The position numbers were made by a program, and so were the translations under genes. This document shows, in pieces, positions 35,330 to 49,918 of a stretch of 64,000 nt of DNA. Source of the stretch: Agelaius tricolor (lineage: Eukaryota; Chordata; Aves; Passeriformes; Icteridae); contig JALJCS010000004.1 of NCBI GenBank assembly GCA_023055355.1, positions 17,999,244 to 18,063,243 of the forward strand, in the 5' to 3' direction. Positions within the stretch are counted from its first letter, which is position 1; each line of letters begins with the position of its first letter. The notes under the pieces are model-generated. The model saw only the letters and a program-made list of their open reading frames with translations. It was not told the DNA's origin and made no database searches.

Positions 35330-38300
35330 AGTTTCAGTATTTTGCATTGTAAAGTCATATATTTTGTCCTGGAAAAGGCCAGACTGGGGAACAGAAAGGT
35401 GTCATAAATGCCTGCTTTCAATTCTGAGAGGATTATGGAAGAGAAATCATGCTTGTGTCAGAAATTATTTAATGTACATTTATTGCATGAAGAGTTTTGA
35501 GATTTTTATATCTGTAAGATTTTGGAACATATTGTTTGTTCAGTTAGAAAAAGTCTTGTGCAGGCCTTGTATTTCCTTTTCTTACTCTAGTCACTGCTGC
35601 CATTTGGTAACTTCAGAAATAAGTAAAGAACAAAGCCCTGGTGAAGAAAAAATTGTTAAAAGGAAAAAATAGAGTCATTTAAACAGAGGCATTTAGAAAG
35701 CAGAGGTGCAGAAGGAGGACATCCTGAAGTTCAGCTTCAGCATGGAACAAATTCAGCATAAAGAGCCAATAATTTCGTAGAGTGCAATTCTTTGCTAGTC
35801 CAAAGTGGTGGCCCAGCACCCTCTTAATACAGGGGGAAATTTGGGCCACAGTGACTGAAATCATCTACTAAAGGACTCCTCTACACATGAATATTCCCCC
35901 TCTTTTGAGAAAATTGCTACCTTTACAGGGAATAGATATGTGAAAAGTACAGCTGTATATTAGACATAGCAAGCTTTTATCTGAAAATAAAAAGTGACTT
36001 CCAGCCAGCGATTTGCCTAGTGGAGTTTGGCTACAATTGGAATGCTAGCAAGAAGACTGAGGCTTTGGTATTTAATTACTTCTATATTTCTTGGGTTTTC
36101 ATGCTGATTTTGATACCTGCCAACCAGTCTTTAATATGAAAACTCTTTCTTCGATCATTGACACCCTCTGTCCTTTTATCTTTTATCTGAAACATGCCTT
36201 CTCTCTTAGGAGAAACCGTTCCCTTTAGAAAGGTTAATGAAATGTTTTGGAATTAGGAAATTAGGAGACTGTTAAGTCAGTACATATCTTTTTGTGCTGG
36301 ATAAATTTTCAGTAATCCTCACTGAGAAACAAAGGAACAAGCTTGAGCTCAAATTGTGAAAAGTATGCTTTTATTCCTGCATAAGCATTCATTAAGGAGG
36401 GAAGCTTTTTAGTGAAGTGATAGAAAAGCCTTCTTACTAATATAATATAACTCTATTTTCTAATATTTAAAATGGGCTTAACTTATAGTAATTACAAAGA
36501 TTTTTCTGACACCAGGACTCCTGAGGTAAAAATCTTCTCAATTTCTAGATGCTGGGATTTGTTCATATTTTTTTCCTGAGTGTGTCCAAAAAATCTGTGC
36601 TAATGATCTCAAACTGTAGTAGCACTTAAAACTGAGACACATACTCCAGGTTTTTTGAAGTTAAAACAGTCTGCTCCCATGGAACAGACCACAGAAGAGA
36701 ACAAGTCTAAACAACATGTTGCTAAATTACATTCTTAAAGTAGTGTGCTGGGCAAAAATTGCTATTACAGGCTAGAGGAGTTTTATATCATCATAAAATG
36801 GCAAATCTAGTCATCCTTTGATACCCAGTGCCTTCTAGCTTACTTCTCCTGAGATCACTGCAGCTTCAAAAAAGATTACTAATGCTAAATTAGTATTTTG
36901 AATTTCTGTTTTCTCTCCTCTGCCAGGTCCCTAAGGCAGCACCTTCTCTGAAATGGTAGCATGACAGCTAATCAGAGAGTTCATGAAAAGATTTTGTTTT
37001 GAGAGGTTGCTGAAAGAATGAGGAGTTTGCCAGAAGTATCTTAGCAAAAATGACGTGCTCAATTTTGGCAAAGAGCTGGGCCAATAGGCACAACAAAGTG
37101 GGTGGAATTATGGTGATTAAATGTTGAATGCTGTTGCACTTATTAATAACAAGTGTCTGTTACTGTTTTGACACCAATTGTAGTTCTCCATTATTTTGTG
37201 GGTGTTCATCTGGATTTCTTGAAAAAAAAAAAAGAAGAATGGAAGTGTGGCAATAAAGGATCTTTTAATTTAAAAAGTTGTCAAAATTGTAGAAAGAGCG
37301 TGTTGTCTATACATGCTGCTCTCAGAGAAGTCCACATTACAGTATAGTTCTATTTCTATAATATCTCTGGAGTTAGTCAGGGTTTTTTAACTGTAAGGAT
37401 GATTATGATGATGATTAATGATGATGTTTATTGTAGACATTGTCTTGGAAAGGCCAGCAAATGGAATAAAAACAAGAAAGGCTGTTCATTTCTGAACCAT
37501 TTCCCCTTTTTATCTTGTTTACTGCAACAAGAATTTAGACAGATGCAAAAATGATGTTGAATGATAGCTATCTGGATTTTAGTGTGTTGTGCAGCTATTT
37601 AACTTGATGGAGGACTCTATTCTAACAGGAACCATGCCATTTGCACATTTGCTTTATTGAAATACAGACCTCAACAGTAGGCATAAGTAATGTAAGATGT
37701 AAGCAAACTGGTTCCAATGCACAAAATTATGTTAGTGGTTGTCATTTCTGTGAAATGTAATTGGTTCAGATGGTCTTATCATTTCCACACTCTGCTTCAC
37801 TGCACCTGATCAGTTTCTGAGTAGACTTTAGCAATATCAAATCTTATTTAAAAAGTTTCCTTTGCAATTAAACTGTTTGCTGTACCTGCTAAAGAAATAA
37901 GATTTTTCTTCTTGTTCTTTCTGTTTTGAACATGAAAATATGAGAATTAGAAAATGTAATTTTCTTGGCTTGATCCAGAAAACTTACCAGCTAAAAAAAA
38001 TTGGAAATTTTTAATGATGTCTTCAGATATGACTATCCGGTTTCCATTTTATTTATTTTATAATCTGTTCAAATCTAAGATTACTTAATACTTTCTCTGT
38101 GCTTTTGCATTTTTAAGGATTATTTTATTTCTCACTTGCAGCTGAGCACACATGCAGGCAATACAGCAGGTTTTTCTTCATTACTATTACAGTGCATCAG
38201 ACTATCTTAAAAAGGTTGTGAGTGATAGCATATTAAAAATAGAGAAATTTTGAGAGTAGCTGATTCATTCTTTCCTTAGTAAGAGTAATTCCACAAAACC

Positions 38301-41300
38301 CCAAAAAACTTCAAACATACCCACTCCCTCAAAAAACCAAACCAGGAGTCCAAAGTACTGGGATTATTTTAGATTATTTTCTTGGCCCATTATCTTTTCA
38401 CCAATATCTGTGATACTTGAAAATTAACAAGTTATTGGCTAGAGTGTAAATCATCATTTTAATAATCCCCATGAAGTAAACTTTATCCTGATTCTGTCTC
38501 TTATTAATACTGACAACTTTGATTGTCTATCCCTAATTATTTGAACTAAACTGCAGTGTATATCAGAGATATGTAAAAAGAAAACCAGAAGATAGGTTGC
38601 TTTTGTATTTAGCTCTAGAGCAACTTTTTTCAGAATGTTGGATCTTTTATAAGTGTGCAAAATTCAAAATAGGAGTTGCTAAGTCTGAGAAAATTCAGTG
38701 AAGAGTCAAGAAAAGAACAAGTTTGCTGTAAATTGAGAGATTCCAGGAAATATTTGGCTGGTAAAAGAGAAAGAGAAGGAATTGTAATTTATGGATATCT
38801 GAGAAGGGACAGATGTCTTCTAAGAAATATATGAGAAGAAGAGATTGAAGTTATAAAAGAAGACCCAAGTTTTGGGAATTGAAATTAGATTTATTCAGAT
38901 TTAAAATGAAGGCTGTCACCAATGGCAATAAAGTTGTGGAACAAGATAGTAGGTGGAACAAGATAGTAGTTGTTTGCACCAGTATGTTTTCTGTTAAATT
39001 TGTTAGAGATTTAGGTTTTTTTTGATGTTGTTTAATTAAAGAGAGCCCTTAGGTTCATGGCCTGTACCTTGGTATAGGATCTAGGAACACAGCAGTAACT
39101 TTCAGTATTTCCTTCTGCCCTTCTACTCTAAAATTTCTCATGAATAATACCACTACTCTACAGTTCTGAGGTAAGATTTAATGTGTCATTATCTTCTGAT
39201 TTTTTTTTTTTTTTTGCTATAACACTCCCTATTAGAGCTAAATTTTAAAGGACTGGTATTGATTGCACTTTCAAACATACATTTCCACATAGTGTAACAT
39301 GTGGGATAAAGAAGAGAGCCTGTCATCTGGGCAGTGTGTGGACAGAATGTATTTTACTGAGCTGCCAATCTTTATAGCACAGCTTAATTATAAAGTCTGT
39401 GTCAGCAGACTGAGAGTGTGGACTGCACAGCCCAGGTGAACCAACTTTATTATTAAATGTAAGGGCCAGGATTTTCAGTACCTTTGCTGTTGTCACATCT
39501 GAGTAATGATGAAGGCATGAGCACAAGCCTGTAGTGTGCAGGAACAGCTTCTCTTGAAGCTGTGTCCACCTAGTGTGTGGAGAACAGGGGAAACACCAGG
39601 CAACAATTGCTCTCTTAGAATTTGTAACATTTTGGCTTGACTAATGGGTCCTATGTGAGAGATGATACCAGCTTCTAAGAGGACTTTTTCTTCTGTGGCC
39701 TCTCTCAAGGGTAGAAAATTGCTGAATTCATAAGATCCTTTGCATTGATTCAGGTGTGGTTCCTGGGCTGGATTCTGTGGCAAAGGCATCCTATTTTAGG
39801 GGCTGATAGCCTTGCATAACACAACCCCAAAGTTAATAAAACATTAGTCTATTCATAGCTTTTCTGTTGTGACAAGCCATCTGGGGACCTGGCCTTGCTG
39901 GCTGTCCTGAGGTGAAATTCTGAAAAAAACAAATGGTGGGACGAGGGCTCAACATTTTTTCACATAGGTAGGGTAAAGATGCAATTATACATTGATAAGG
40001 ATGGAAACCCTCCTTTATCTCCTCTAGAAATGTGGACTTTGTCAGCAAAATTTTTTGAAGGCCTGGAAGGGCTTCACTTATTTCATATTTATTAGTTGTT
40101 TGCACCTGTATTACTGCTTAAAATTTGTTTGCTGAATGTATTGAAATGATCAAAAGTAAATTAATTTATGACTGAAAATGGTTTCCTGTTTTTATGTGTT
40201 TTTTATGTTGTTGTTTTTGGTGGTGGTATTGTTAATTTTATTTTTTTTTCTTGCACTATTGCTCTGGCAAGGATTTTCTGTAATTAGTTAAGGGTTATTG
40301 TGGAAATCAGGTTTTCAGAAGCACTTGTTTTAAATTAATATTTGTGTTTTGGAAGTCAGTGGTGCCGATGGGACTGATTTATCTGGGAGCAAGTGAGGAA
40401 ATATTCTGTACTTTTCATAATTCCAATTAAGTTTATAATTGTGAAAAGATATGAAATTAGTAGTCACAAAATACTTGGTACACTTCATGGCTTGTTTTTG
40501 AGTGTTGGCTCTCTACCCACCTGGAAAAATTCAGGCATGCATTCACATTTGAAATTGAATACCAGAGGTCACACCTATTTGCCTAATTATTTATTGAAGT
40601 ATAAATTTCATGCAAACAATATTTTATCGAACTCTTAAACTCTCAAAGTCATTAACTTGAATGAATGTGTGAATATATATTAAGGGATCCTGCCCGTCAG
40701 TGTACATCTTTATCCAGATTGAATATTGCAGTTCCAGATGAATGTTTTATATTGTTCCTTCTAATGCATGAGATGTAGAAAAATGAGAGCAATGTAGAAT
40801 TCACCTTGAAATAAAAATTTTCATAGATTTGTAAGTATTGATGTATTTTGGATTTTATTATAGCTATGAATAACTCTCTGTTGTTGCAATGCGAAAGTAG
40901 TAATTGTTTTGCTTTGGATCTTGTCTTAAGTATTTTTTTTAGAGGGAAGATTAATTTTTTTAATATTTCCATTGGAAGATAGTTTTTATAACTGTCACAT
41001 TTGCCACATTCATCCCTCTTGAGAGCTTAGTGAAATCAGGAATGAATTTGATCACAGTGATGTGAATTTTAAGACAATATAAAGAATAACCTGTCCCTTT
41101 TTCCCTTGCAGTTTTCTCATTTAGATAGGAAAAATATTCTCTTCTTTCCTCCAGTGAAAAAGATTTTTGTGTTGAATTTAGAAACTGTCTTCAATAATAT
41201 ACAAGGTAGTTTTTCTGGTAGTATTTACAAGACATATGAGATATTTTTGTTAATCTCTAGGATGACAGAAGTCGCAAAATTTTTGTCTACATTAAGGTCT

Positions 41301-42835
41301 GCTTTGTTCATCCTGAGTATCATCAAAGATTAGGAGACTTAATTATTCTTTGTGCTTTTCTACTCAATCTGGGATCTTTAAAATAATGTGAGACAAGTTA
41401 ACTGAAAAGATAATAAAAATGAATGGAAATTTTCTCACGCTGCTAATAGCAGTGCTAAGATAAGACCTACATTTATTGTAGTTTTTATTTTAGAGGAGAT
41501 TGTTATCATAAAATCATGAAACAGTCAGCCACTGATATAAACTATTAATACAAAGCATATAAATATTTTTCCATCTGTTTTCCGAGGCAGACTTTTTCTA
41601 CAAGGTGCTCTTTGTATGGCATTAACTTAACTACAGAATTAAAGAAAGCAGAGAAAATAACTCTTGGCTGGCTGCATAGAAAGAGTGGTAATTTGACTGA
41701 CTGTAAGAATGACAGTGGGATGTTTGAGATTTTTCTAGGCCCAAACATACTGTCTTCCAAAGAGACCAGTGCATTACACATAGTAATTTGCAAGCTTTTC
41801 AAACTATACTTCTTTACTGCCTGTTTTATTCTTGAACAAGGAATAATGCACCTGTGAATAAATGCCCCACCAAACCATCAACCTACAGTATTTTCCAGAC
41901 TGCAGCAGTTTTTTGTATTGATTATTTTGTGTCTGATTTCTAGAGGAATAAGCTTTTACTGAAGCTGTGAGAAACAACAAAACTGGTGTTTTCCTTTCTG
42001 CTTTGAGTAAACTCAATGTTGTTTTTCTGAGAACACATACAAATCCAGAGGGAGATTTTTTAAAAAAATATTTTCCAGAATATGAGAATCCTGTCTTTCT
42101 AACAATTTAAGCCAAAAGTGAATATGGATTAGTGTGCTCTTTCTGGAGGCCCATGAGTTTGGAAAGCACTTGCAGCTGGTTTGGGAAGTGATCAAGAAAA
42201 ATCTTGCATTTTGGGTTTGATCTAGCTTCTCCCTGTGGAGCAATTGACATCTGCAAGATCAAGGGTTTTCCTCACGGATTGTATTGTAACTGGCCAGCTT
42301 CTCCAGCAACATCTATCCCACTGTTGCCTTCTATGACCACAGTGGCAGCCAGATATATGTTAGGGATAGATCATGATCACTTGGGTCTCTGGAGACACCT
42401 ACTCCAAGCAGCTGTTGGCAGAGCCTGCTTTCTTATCCATAATGTGTGTGTGAATTCCAGTTCTGGCAACCAAGTAAGACCTTAAGAGCAGCAGTCAGCT
42501 TTTATCTCTCATCAGAAGGAAAAAACAGGAGATCAGCCTTAATTCTTAATATCTCTATTAGTGATAATAATTTACTCCCTCCCTTCCTTCCTATTAGTAA
42601 GAAAATTGGAGTGATTTCTAATTAGTGTTTTAACTTTAATTATTAGGACATACACATCTTTTTTTGGCACATACACAACTTTTTTTTTTTTCCCCCACTG
42701 TGAATTTCCTTAGGCACATTGTTGTTGAACTTCCCTTCATTTGGAAATACCATTGGTTCTCATGGTTTGGTCACACATCACATTTGTGGAAGACTTTCAA
42801 CCTGGTATCCTGGAACTGGGTTTTGTTGAGATTAC
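35330..42835. other. Gene-free AT-rich sequence
   Basis: 7.5 kb with no supported gene. Only small features were seen: a tandem duplication of gtggaacaagatagtag near 38936-38969 and a 16-T run at 39200-39215. Confidence 0.55.
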
Positions 42836-44870
42836 AGCAATCACGGAATGAGTCATGTTGAAAGGGAGCACAGTTGGCCATCCGGTCCAATCTCCATGCT
42901 CAAGCAGGGCCATCCTAGAGCACATGGAACAGGGCTGTGTCCAGATAGTTCTTGAGTATCTCCAGTGAGGGATACTCCACACCCTCTCTGTAACTTGGTA
43001 ACGTGCTCAGTAACGCTCTTCCTTGTTTCCAGGCGGAACTTCTGTGGACCAGTTTGTGCCCATTGCCTCTCATCCTATTGCTCAGCACCACAGAGCAGAA
43101 CCCAGCTCCATCCTTTTCATACCCTCCCTTCAGATACTCACAGACATTGATCAGGTCCCCCCTCAGTCATCTCTTCTCAAGGCTGAACAGGCCCATCTCC
43201 CTCAGTCTTTCCTCATAAGAGAGATGCTCCCTAGTCCAATAATTTATCCTCCTGGCCCTGCACTGGACCCCCTCCAGGACCTCCTTGTCTCTCTTGTACT
43301 GAGGAGCCCAGAACTGGGCACAGCACTCCAGATGTGCCTCACCAGGGCACAGCAGAGGGGCAGGATCACCTCTCTTGACCTCCTGGCAATGCTCTCCCTA
43401 ATGCACTCCATGATGCCATTGGCCTTCTTGGCCCCCAGGGCGCACCGCTGGCTCATGGACAGCTTGCTGTCCACCAGGACCCCCAGGTCCTTCTCCACAG
43501 AGCTACTTCCCAGCAGGTCACCCCCAGCCTGTGCTGGTGCCTGGGGTTGTTCCTCCCCAGTGCAGGACCCTGCATTTATCTTTGTTGAGTTTCAAATAAT
43601 TCTTCTCTGCCTGGCTCTCCAGTCTGTCAAGGTCCCTCTGAAGAGCTGCACATCCCTCTGGATTATCAGCCACTGCTCCCAGCTCTGTGTTATCAGGGAA
43701 CTTGCTGAGATGTTACTGCATCACTTCATCCAAGTCACTAATGAATAAGTAAACAATGCTGGGCCCACTGTAGCACCTTGTGGGACACCACTCATAACAG
43801 ACCCCTAACTAGATCCTGTACCACTAGTTACAGCTCTCTGTGATCTTCCATCCACCTCACTGTCCACTCATCCAGCCCACACTTCCTGAGTGTACCTCTG
43901 AGGATGTTGTGGGAGACAGTGTTGAAAGTCTTGCTGAAGTCAAGGTAGAGAATATCCACAGCTCTCCACTCAGGTACTTGTTTCATTTAGAAGCAATCAG
44001 GCTGGTCAAGCATGATTTACCTTTGGTGAATCCATGCTGGTTGCTCCTGATCACCTTGTCATCCATGTGCTAGAGATGGCCTCCAGAATGAGATGCTCTA
44101 CCTCCTTTCCAGGGACTGAAGTGAGGCTGACTGGCTGGTAGTTCCTGTGGCTCCTTCTTGCCATTTTTGAAGACTGGGGTGCCATTTGCTTTCTTCCAGT
44201 CCCCAGGCACCTCTTGTGGTTGCCATGACCTTTCAAAGGTGATAGTGCATGGCCTTGCTACCGTGTTCAACAGCCCTCTCAACTTGGGCATGCATCCCTT
44301 TAGAGCCCATGGACTTGTGGATATCAAGTTCACCAGGGGGGTGGGTTCCTCCCTCCCACCCTCCCCTGCCGTCTCCCCTCAGAGATTCCTGATCTCTGGT
44401 CGTGTCAGTGAAGACTGATGCAAAGAAGGCATTCAATATCTTTGCCTTCCCTGTGTCCTCTGTTACCAGGGTTCCCCCTCCATTTAGTACTGAGCCCACA
44501 TTATCTTTTGTTTTCCTTTTGTTGCTGATGTGTTTGAAGAAGCTTTTCTTGTTGTCTTTGACATCCTTGGCTGCATTAAATTCCACATTCCTCATCTACT
44601 TTCCATTTTGCAAATTCTCTATATTCATTCCAAGTGGCCTGAGTGCCTCCATCCCCTGTGTATTTCCTGCTTAATGCTTGAGTAGTGACTGGAGTTCCTT
44701 GTTCATGCACACAGAGCTCTTGTCCCATTTGCCCCATTTTCTTACTTGTGCAGTCAAGAATGAAATGTCTTTCTTACTTCAGTCTCTTTTCTTTTTACAG
44801 TCAGTCATCCATAGGGTATGGAAATGGGTGTCTTTCAGCCAAAATAGTCTTTCTAGAATCACCCTTGAAA
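42836..44870 (-). mobile_element. CR1 LINE, longest copy, with ORF2 remnants
   Basis: The 3' end is at the left (tcacggaatgagtcatgttg). On the - strand the broken ORF2 is recognisable. Near 44595-44400 it reads NKKSFFKHISNKRKTKDNVG and ILNAFFASVFTD, near 44250-44100 FERSW..DWKKANGTPVFKN (reverse transcriptase), and near 43498-43300 MEKDLGVLVDSKLSMSQ, the C-terminal part. Several frameshifts and stops break it. It is 5'-truncated near 44870; the exact edge is uncertain. A 241-codon open frame on the opposite strand is not real. Confidence 0.92.
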
Positions 44871-46120
44871 TAGCCTAAAAGAACTGGAAAAATAAAATTT
44901 AAGTGCAGGAATGTGAATCCTGAGGAAGAAAAAATAGGAGAATATTTCCCATACACTAATTTTTCTGTGTATGTTTTCTGACAAAAATATTGGCCAACTG
45001 GACTTCAGAGTTTTATTGGAAAAAACAAAATTACAGTAATCTCTAAAGAATTAAGAACTTTCACTGGCCTTTTATGGCACCTTTCATAGTCCCTTGAGAT
45101 TTTTTTTTGTTTTGGGAATATTTTGGTGTAAATTCCAGTATAATCACACATTTGTTCTTCATGTTGGTTTTCAGCTGTTCAACATCTGCTAATGTTCCCT
45201 CTCTTGGCTCTCAAATTTTCTTTTTAGAATTTCTTTCCAGTTTTATTTAAAGGTGGCATTATAGTTGCAAAAGATTCTAAATTTAGAGCTTGAAGAAGAC
45301 TTGAGGGAATGAGCATGGACTATTTCTAAGGAAATAATCTGCACTTCAGCAGTGTGTGCAAGAGATTTAGATAATTAATTTGTTTCTAAGGTTTTGACCC
45401 TAATCAGGAAAAGACATGTAGGAATCCCTTTTTACTTCTTTTCTAGGGCAATGGATCTCTAATACCACATGGATTGTTATTTCTTAGCATGACTTTTCAA
45501 AATCACCATGAAGTACCTTATATAAGTTTCTCTCTAAGTGAAAAGTTTCAAATAGTTATCTTTCATAAGGGAATAGAGAGACTCATTCTCAGAGGACTCT
45601 TCCATATTTCTTTAGCTCCTGAAGAAGAAGCAATCAGCAATACCTAAGTATGTCTGCAAGGCACTGAAGGGAAAAAAGTCTCCACATTTTTGACCCCGTC
45701 TTTTAAGTGGAAAATAGAAATGATGGAATTGCTTTAAAGGAATCAGAGAACACCTTGCTGAATATCCCAGAGTCTTTTTTTCCTCTGGTGTTGTCTCTCC
45801 ATGTCTGCCTCCCATCATGCATCTTAGACACCTTTGTGAGGCACCCCTTAATGAAAGTGTGAGTTGGTTATGAGTATTTTTGACAAAATGCATTCTAATG
45901 GGGCTTTAGCAGGTGTGACTGAACTTTCAGAAAGTCCATTGGAGGTAGTCTTGTATTAAAATTACAAAAAAAGAGGTAACAGTACTTACTTCTTATACAG
46001 CACTCAAGTTCAAATCTCATCTCAATTAAATAACTATCTGTAGCAAGTGAAGTGCTTCTAACAAGAAAATATTAAATGAAACTCACTCCAGGATAGAGAG
46101 TGTGTGTGAGAATTTGAAGT
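44871..46120. other. Gene-free AT-rich sequence
   Basis: Nothing recognised. Confidence 0.5.
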
Positions 46121-46715
46121 TGCCATGGTTTAACCCCAGCCAGCAACCCCAACCCAGGCCCATGCTGCCACTCACTCACTCCCCCACCAACAAGGCTGGG
46201 GAGAGAACCAGAGGGGTAAAGGGCAGAAAACTCATGGGTTGAGATAAAGACACTTAAATAGGGGAAACAAAAGCTATGCACACAACCAAAGCAAAATATG
46301 GAATTAACTCCCTTTTTCCCATGGGCTGGGAGCTATTCAGCCATCTCCAGCAGAGCAGGGCCCCATCACACGTAATGGCTACCTGGGAAAACAGACACTA
46401 TCACAACAAATGTCCCTCCCTTCCTCCTTCTTCCCCCACTTCACATCCTGAGCATGATGCCACATGGTCTGGAATATCCCCTTGGTAAGTTTGGGTCACC
46501 TGTCCCGGCTGTGTCTCCCCTCAACCTCCCATGTACCCCCAATATCCTTGCCTGCATGGCTCTGTGAAAAGCAGAAAAGGCCTTGGCTCTGAGTAAGTGC
46601 TGCTCAGCAATAGCAAAATCATCTCTGTGTTATCAAGCCTGTGTTCAACACAAATCCAAAACAGCCCCATGCTGGCCACTGCAGAAAATTAACTTTACTC
46701 TAGCTGAAACCAACA
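46121..46715 (-). mobile_element. ERVL-type solo LTR, about 595 bp
   Basis: The + strand starts tgccatggtttaaccccagc and ends tagctgaaaccaaca, the complement of the common avian ERVL LTR that begins TGT-CCTGGTTTCAGCT and ends GGGGTTAAACCA. It shares blocks with the LTR at 4148-4710. No flanking duplication is clear, so it is older than the 34-kb and 58-kb LTRs. Confidence 0.75.
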
Positions 46716-49131
46716 AAGATGACCAAACTTAAATGGGAATATCTTAAAGGCCACATGATTGCTCTAGATGCTGGGATGTGGGATGTTTAAAAAGAAAAAA
46801 AAGTTAGAAAGGGCTGTTCATTTCACTGCAGGACAGAGCAGAAAAACTTTTGAATTCAAATCTCACAGTTCAGAATTAGCAGATGAATTGTTATCAGGGA
46901 AATGTTTTCCTGGAAATTTGTTTGGTATGGAATTTGTAAAAATGGTCTATTCCCTGTGTAAGAAATGAACCCTTTATCACACTATACAGCACAAATACCA
47001 GTATTCTTGGGGGAACTGAAATATTTGAACAATTTTCTTCACTGAGATTGAGATAGACCTGTTGATATCTTCAGGACAGCTGCAGATATAGCCTGCCATT
47101 CTTCCATGATTTGTGAATGAATCTGTGATCTTCAGGCACACTGAGTTTCAAAACAGTTCTCAGTTTCCATTATTCAGTGCTTGAACATTAGTTTGGAAAT
47201 GTTCTACTCATATTTCATTTTGGGATTTGACTGCTTCTGGCCACTGGACTACCAAGATAACTGATTATTCAGCCAGGTATTTGGTATGTACTGAGTCCAC
47301 CTGTTTTGTTCAGATAGAGTTTTATTCCTTCATATCACTGTACATGGAACAATCTCATTAAGCAGCTGACAGTTGCATCTCTTACATCTCACTGTGTTCA
47401 CCCTGCATGTTATCTTACTTGGGTTTTATTTCTTGTGCTGTGCTGAACCTTAGCAGTAATGTATACTGCAGAATATATTGGCACTGTCTAGGCTAAACCC
47501 ATTTTTTCTTGAGCCCAAAACCCACAAACAGAGGTCCTCAGACTTTTACCTGTGGAGTGGAGTTTGTGGCTGCAGCTCAAATCACTTAATACTGACAGGT
47601 GGCATCAAAACTCCTCCTGGGGTGTTTCCTCTGCTTCCACATCTGGAGAGGCAGAAGTGCAGAAAAAACTAATATGGAGTTAATACAGCCTTAAAAGCTC
47701 AGAAATTAAATTTTTCTGTAACCTGTGTATTCAGAGCTGCATGCGATCCCCGGGGTTTGTACTCTGAGCCAAAGTTATGCACATACAAATAATGTATTTA
47801 CTTTCTGCATATAAAAGCATGTGTATGGAACAAGTTTAGAAAATCTGGAGTGGTTGAAACTGAGTGGAATTGTTTTGAATAATTAAAATTATTTTATTTC
47901 CAGTGAGTTCTCAACTGTCTTTCCTTGGGACACTTGCCACCTTGAAAGGAACTACAAATTGGCCTCTAAACTCCAATCTCGAGATGAAGCATTGAAAAGA
48001 CTGACTCATCAGTATGAAAGCAATTCAGACCAATAAATCTGGGAGTTCTCTAGCCAGTATAAAACAATAAACTGATCCTACAAAACATTCCAAACCATTT
48101 TTTTGCCCTAAGACTGAAATACTTTCATACTACCCCAGGGAAAATATACAATCTTCTACAAAACCCAGACAGTAGGGATTTTTTTTTTACTCCATGAAAT
48201 CTTGAAATTTGGGATTATGGAAAATTTACACTGAAATAAATCCTTGCACTTCCAAGATTTCTTTTTCTGCAGAAAAATGGAAGAAAAGATGTCTGAAAGA
48301 GAAGACTAATGTAGCGCATGAGAAACCCAGGTGTTACCCTGCTCTTCTCATCCAAGGCCAGGAATTCATACCCTGTCTTGCCAAGTCCAGGTAGATGCTT
48401 TGACCAGCTGCCTTTTCTGGACCAATGAACCACTGCTTTGATTACTTAATCCATCTTGCATCTAAGAGGTATTTTGGTCTGCAACATCCATTTGTATTTC
48501 CTCAAGAAAAAACAGCAAGACCATTCCCAAACAGCTCCACATTTGACCATGTTTATGTTTTGGCAAAGAACTTACCATGTGTACAAAATTTACACCTCAG
48601 CAAACCTGGAGTTCTACAGTCCATGAGGAATGATGTGCTGTCATATGTAATACAGGTACTGCAGAATGTATTGCAGATATTTCAGAAACAATATAGTTTA
48701 GATTATATACTAAGCAATTTGGAATCTAGTAGCATCTGGGTTGGTAATGCTCTGACAGCTCATTCTGTGAAAAATATGATAATTACTCTTTGGGTTTGGA
48801 GACTTCAGCTACCTAAGTTTCATTCTGTGATTTGTTAGCTGACACAGAAAGGGAGCAAAGACCAGTTTGTCATTATGACAGCAACTGGGTTTAGTACTGT
48901 CATGGAGGAAATGGCTGCCAGAGGGTGGGCAGGAGAGTGCAGAGCTGCCAAGTTAATGGCCTGCTATCATCATCTGGAGACTGGGTGGGTGTTGGATGCC
49001 TGACAAGGTCTTGTTGCTCCTGACCACACTGCTGCTAGCAATATTGTCTTTTTATATTTAGAAGTCTGGGTGTTTAAAAGAAGACAAAATATAAGATTGA
49101 CTCTGTCCCTTGTTTCAGTCCCTGACAATAA
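46716..49131. other. Gene-free AT-rich sequence
   Basis: A 137-codon open frame at 48425-48838 has no recognisable domain, no splice context and low-complexity-free but unfamiliar sequence. I do not call it a gene. Confidence 0.5.
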
Positions 49132-49855
49132 AATCATAGAATATTTTGGGTTGGAAGGGGCCTTAAAGACCATCTAGTTCAATCCTCCTGCCATGAGCAG
49201 GAGACACCTTCCCTGGACAACCTGTGCTAGTGCTTCACCACCCTCACAGTAAAGACTTTCTTCCTAATGACCAATCTAAATTTAATCTCTTTCACTTTGA
49301 AGCCATTACGCTTTGTTGTATTGCTCCATGCCCTTGTAAAACATCCCTTTCTTATAGGTACCTTTTAGGCACTGAAAGGCTGCTGTGAGGTATCCCTGGA
49401 GACTTCTTTCCTCCATGCTGAACAACCCCATCTCTCTCCCAGCAGGCCTTCATAGGAGAGGTGCTCCCCTTTGGTGGCCTCCTCTGGACTCACTCCCACA
49501 GTTCCATGTCCTCCCTGTGCTGGGACCCCAGAGCTGGATGCAGGGTTCCAGGTGGGCTCTCACCAGAGCAGAGCAGAGGGGCAGAATCCCCTCCCTCCCC
49601 TGCTGCCCACGCTGCTCTGGATGCAGCCCAGGACACGTTTGGCTCTCTGGGCTGGGAGTGCCCATGGCTGGGTCATGTCCAGCCTCTCAGCCACCAGCAC
49701 CCCCAAGTCCCCCAAGTCCTTCTCACAGGGCTGCTCTCAATCCCTTCCTCCATCCAGCCTGTGTTTGTGTTGGGAATTGCCCCAACCCAGGTGTAGGATC
49801 CTACACTTGGCCTTGCTCAACTTGTTAAGGTTTACATGCATGGATCTCACAAGCC
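49132..49855 (-). mobile_element. CR1 LINE fragment
   Basis: Left end tcatagaatattttgggttg is the complement of a CR1 3' terminus. The inner 250 bp nearly match the copy at 22958-23685. Truncated at the right near aagcctgatg. Confidence 0.92.
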
Positions 49856-49862
49856 TGATGAG

Positions 49863-49918
49863 TGTAATTGAGTGTATGAGAAAGGAAAATTGTAATTGAG
49901 TGTATGAGAAAGGAAAAA
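49863..49918 (+). repeat. 28-bp tandem duplication
   Basis: Two identical or nearly identical units beginning tgtaattgagtgtatgag, directly beside the truncated 5' end of the CR1 copy. Confidence 0.9.

Noticed and set aside
43023..43748. 241-codon + strand open frame
   Set aside because: Antisense of the CR1 copy, whose true coding strand is minus.
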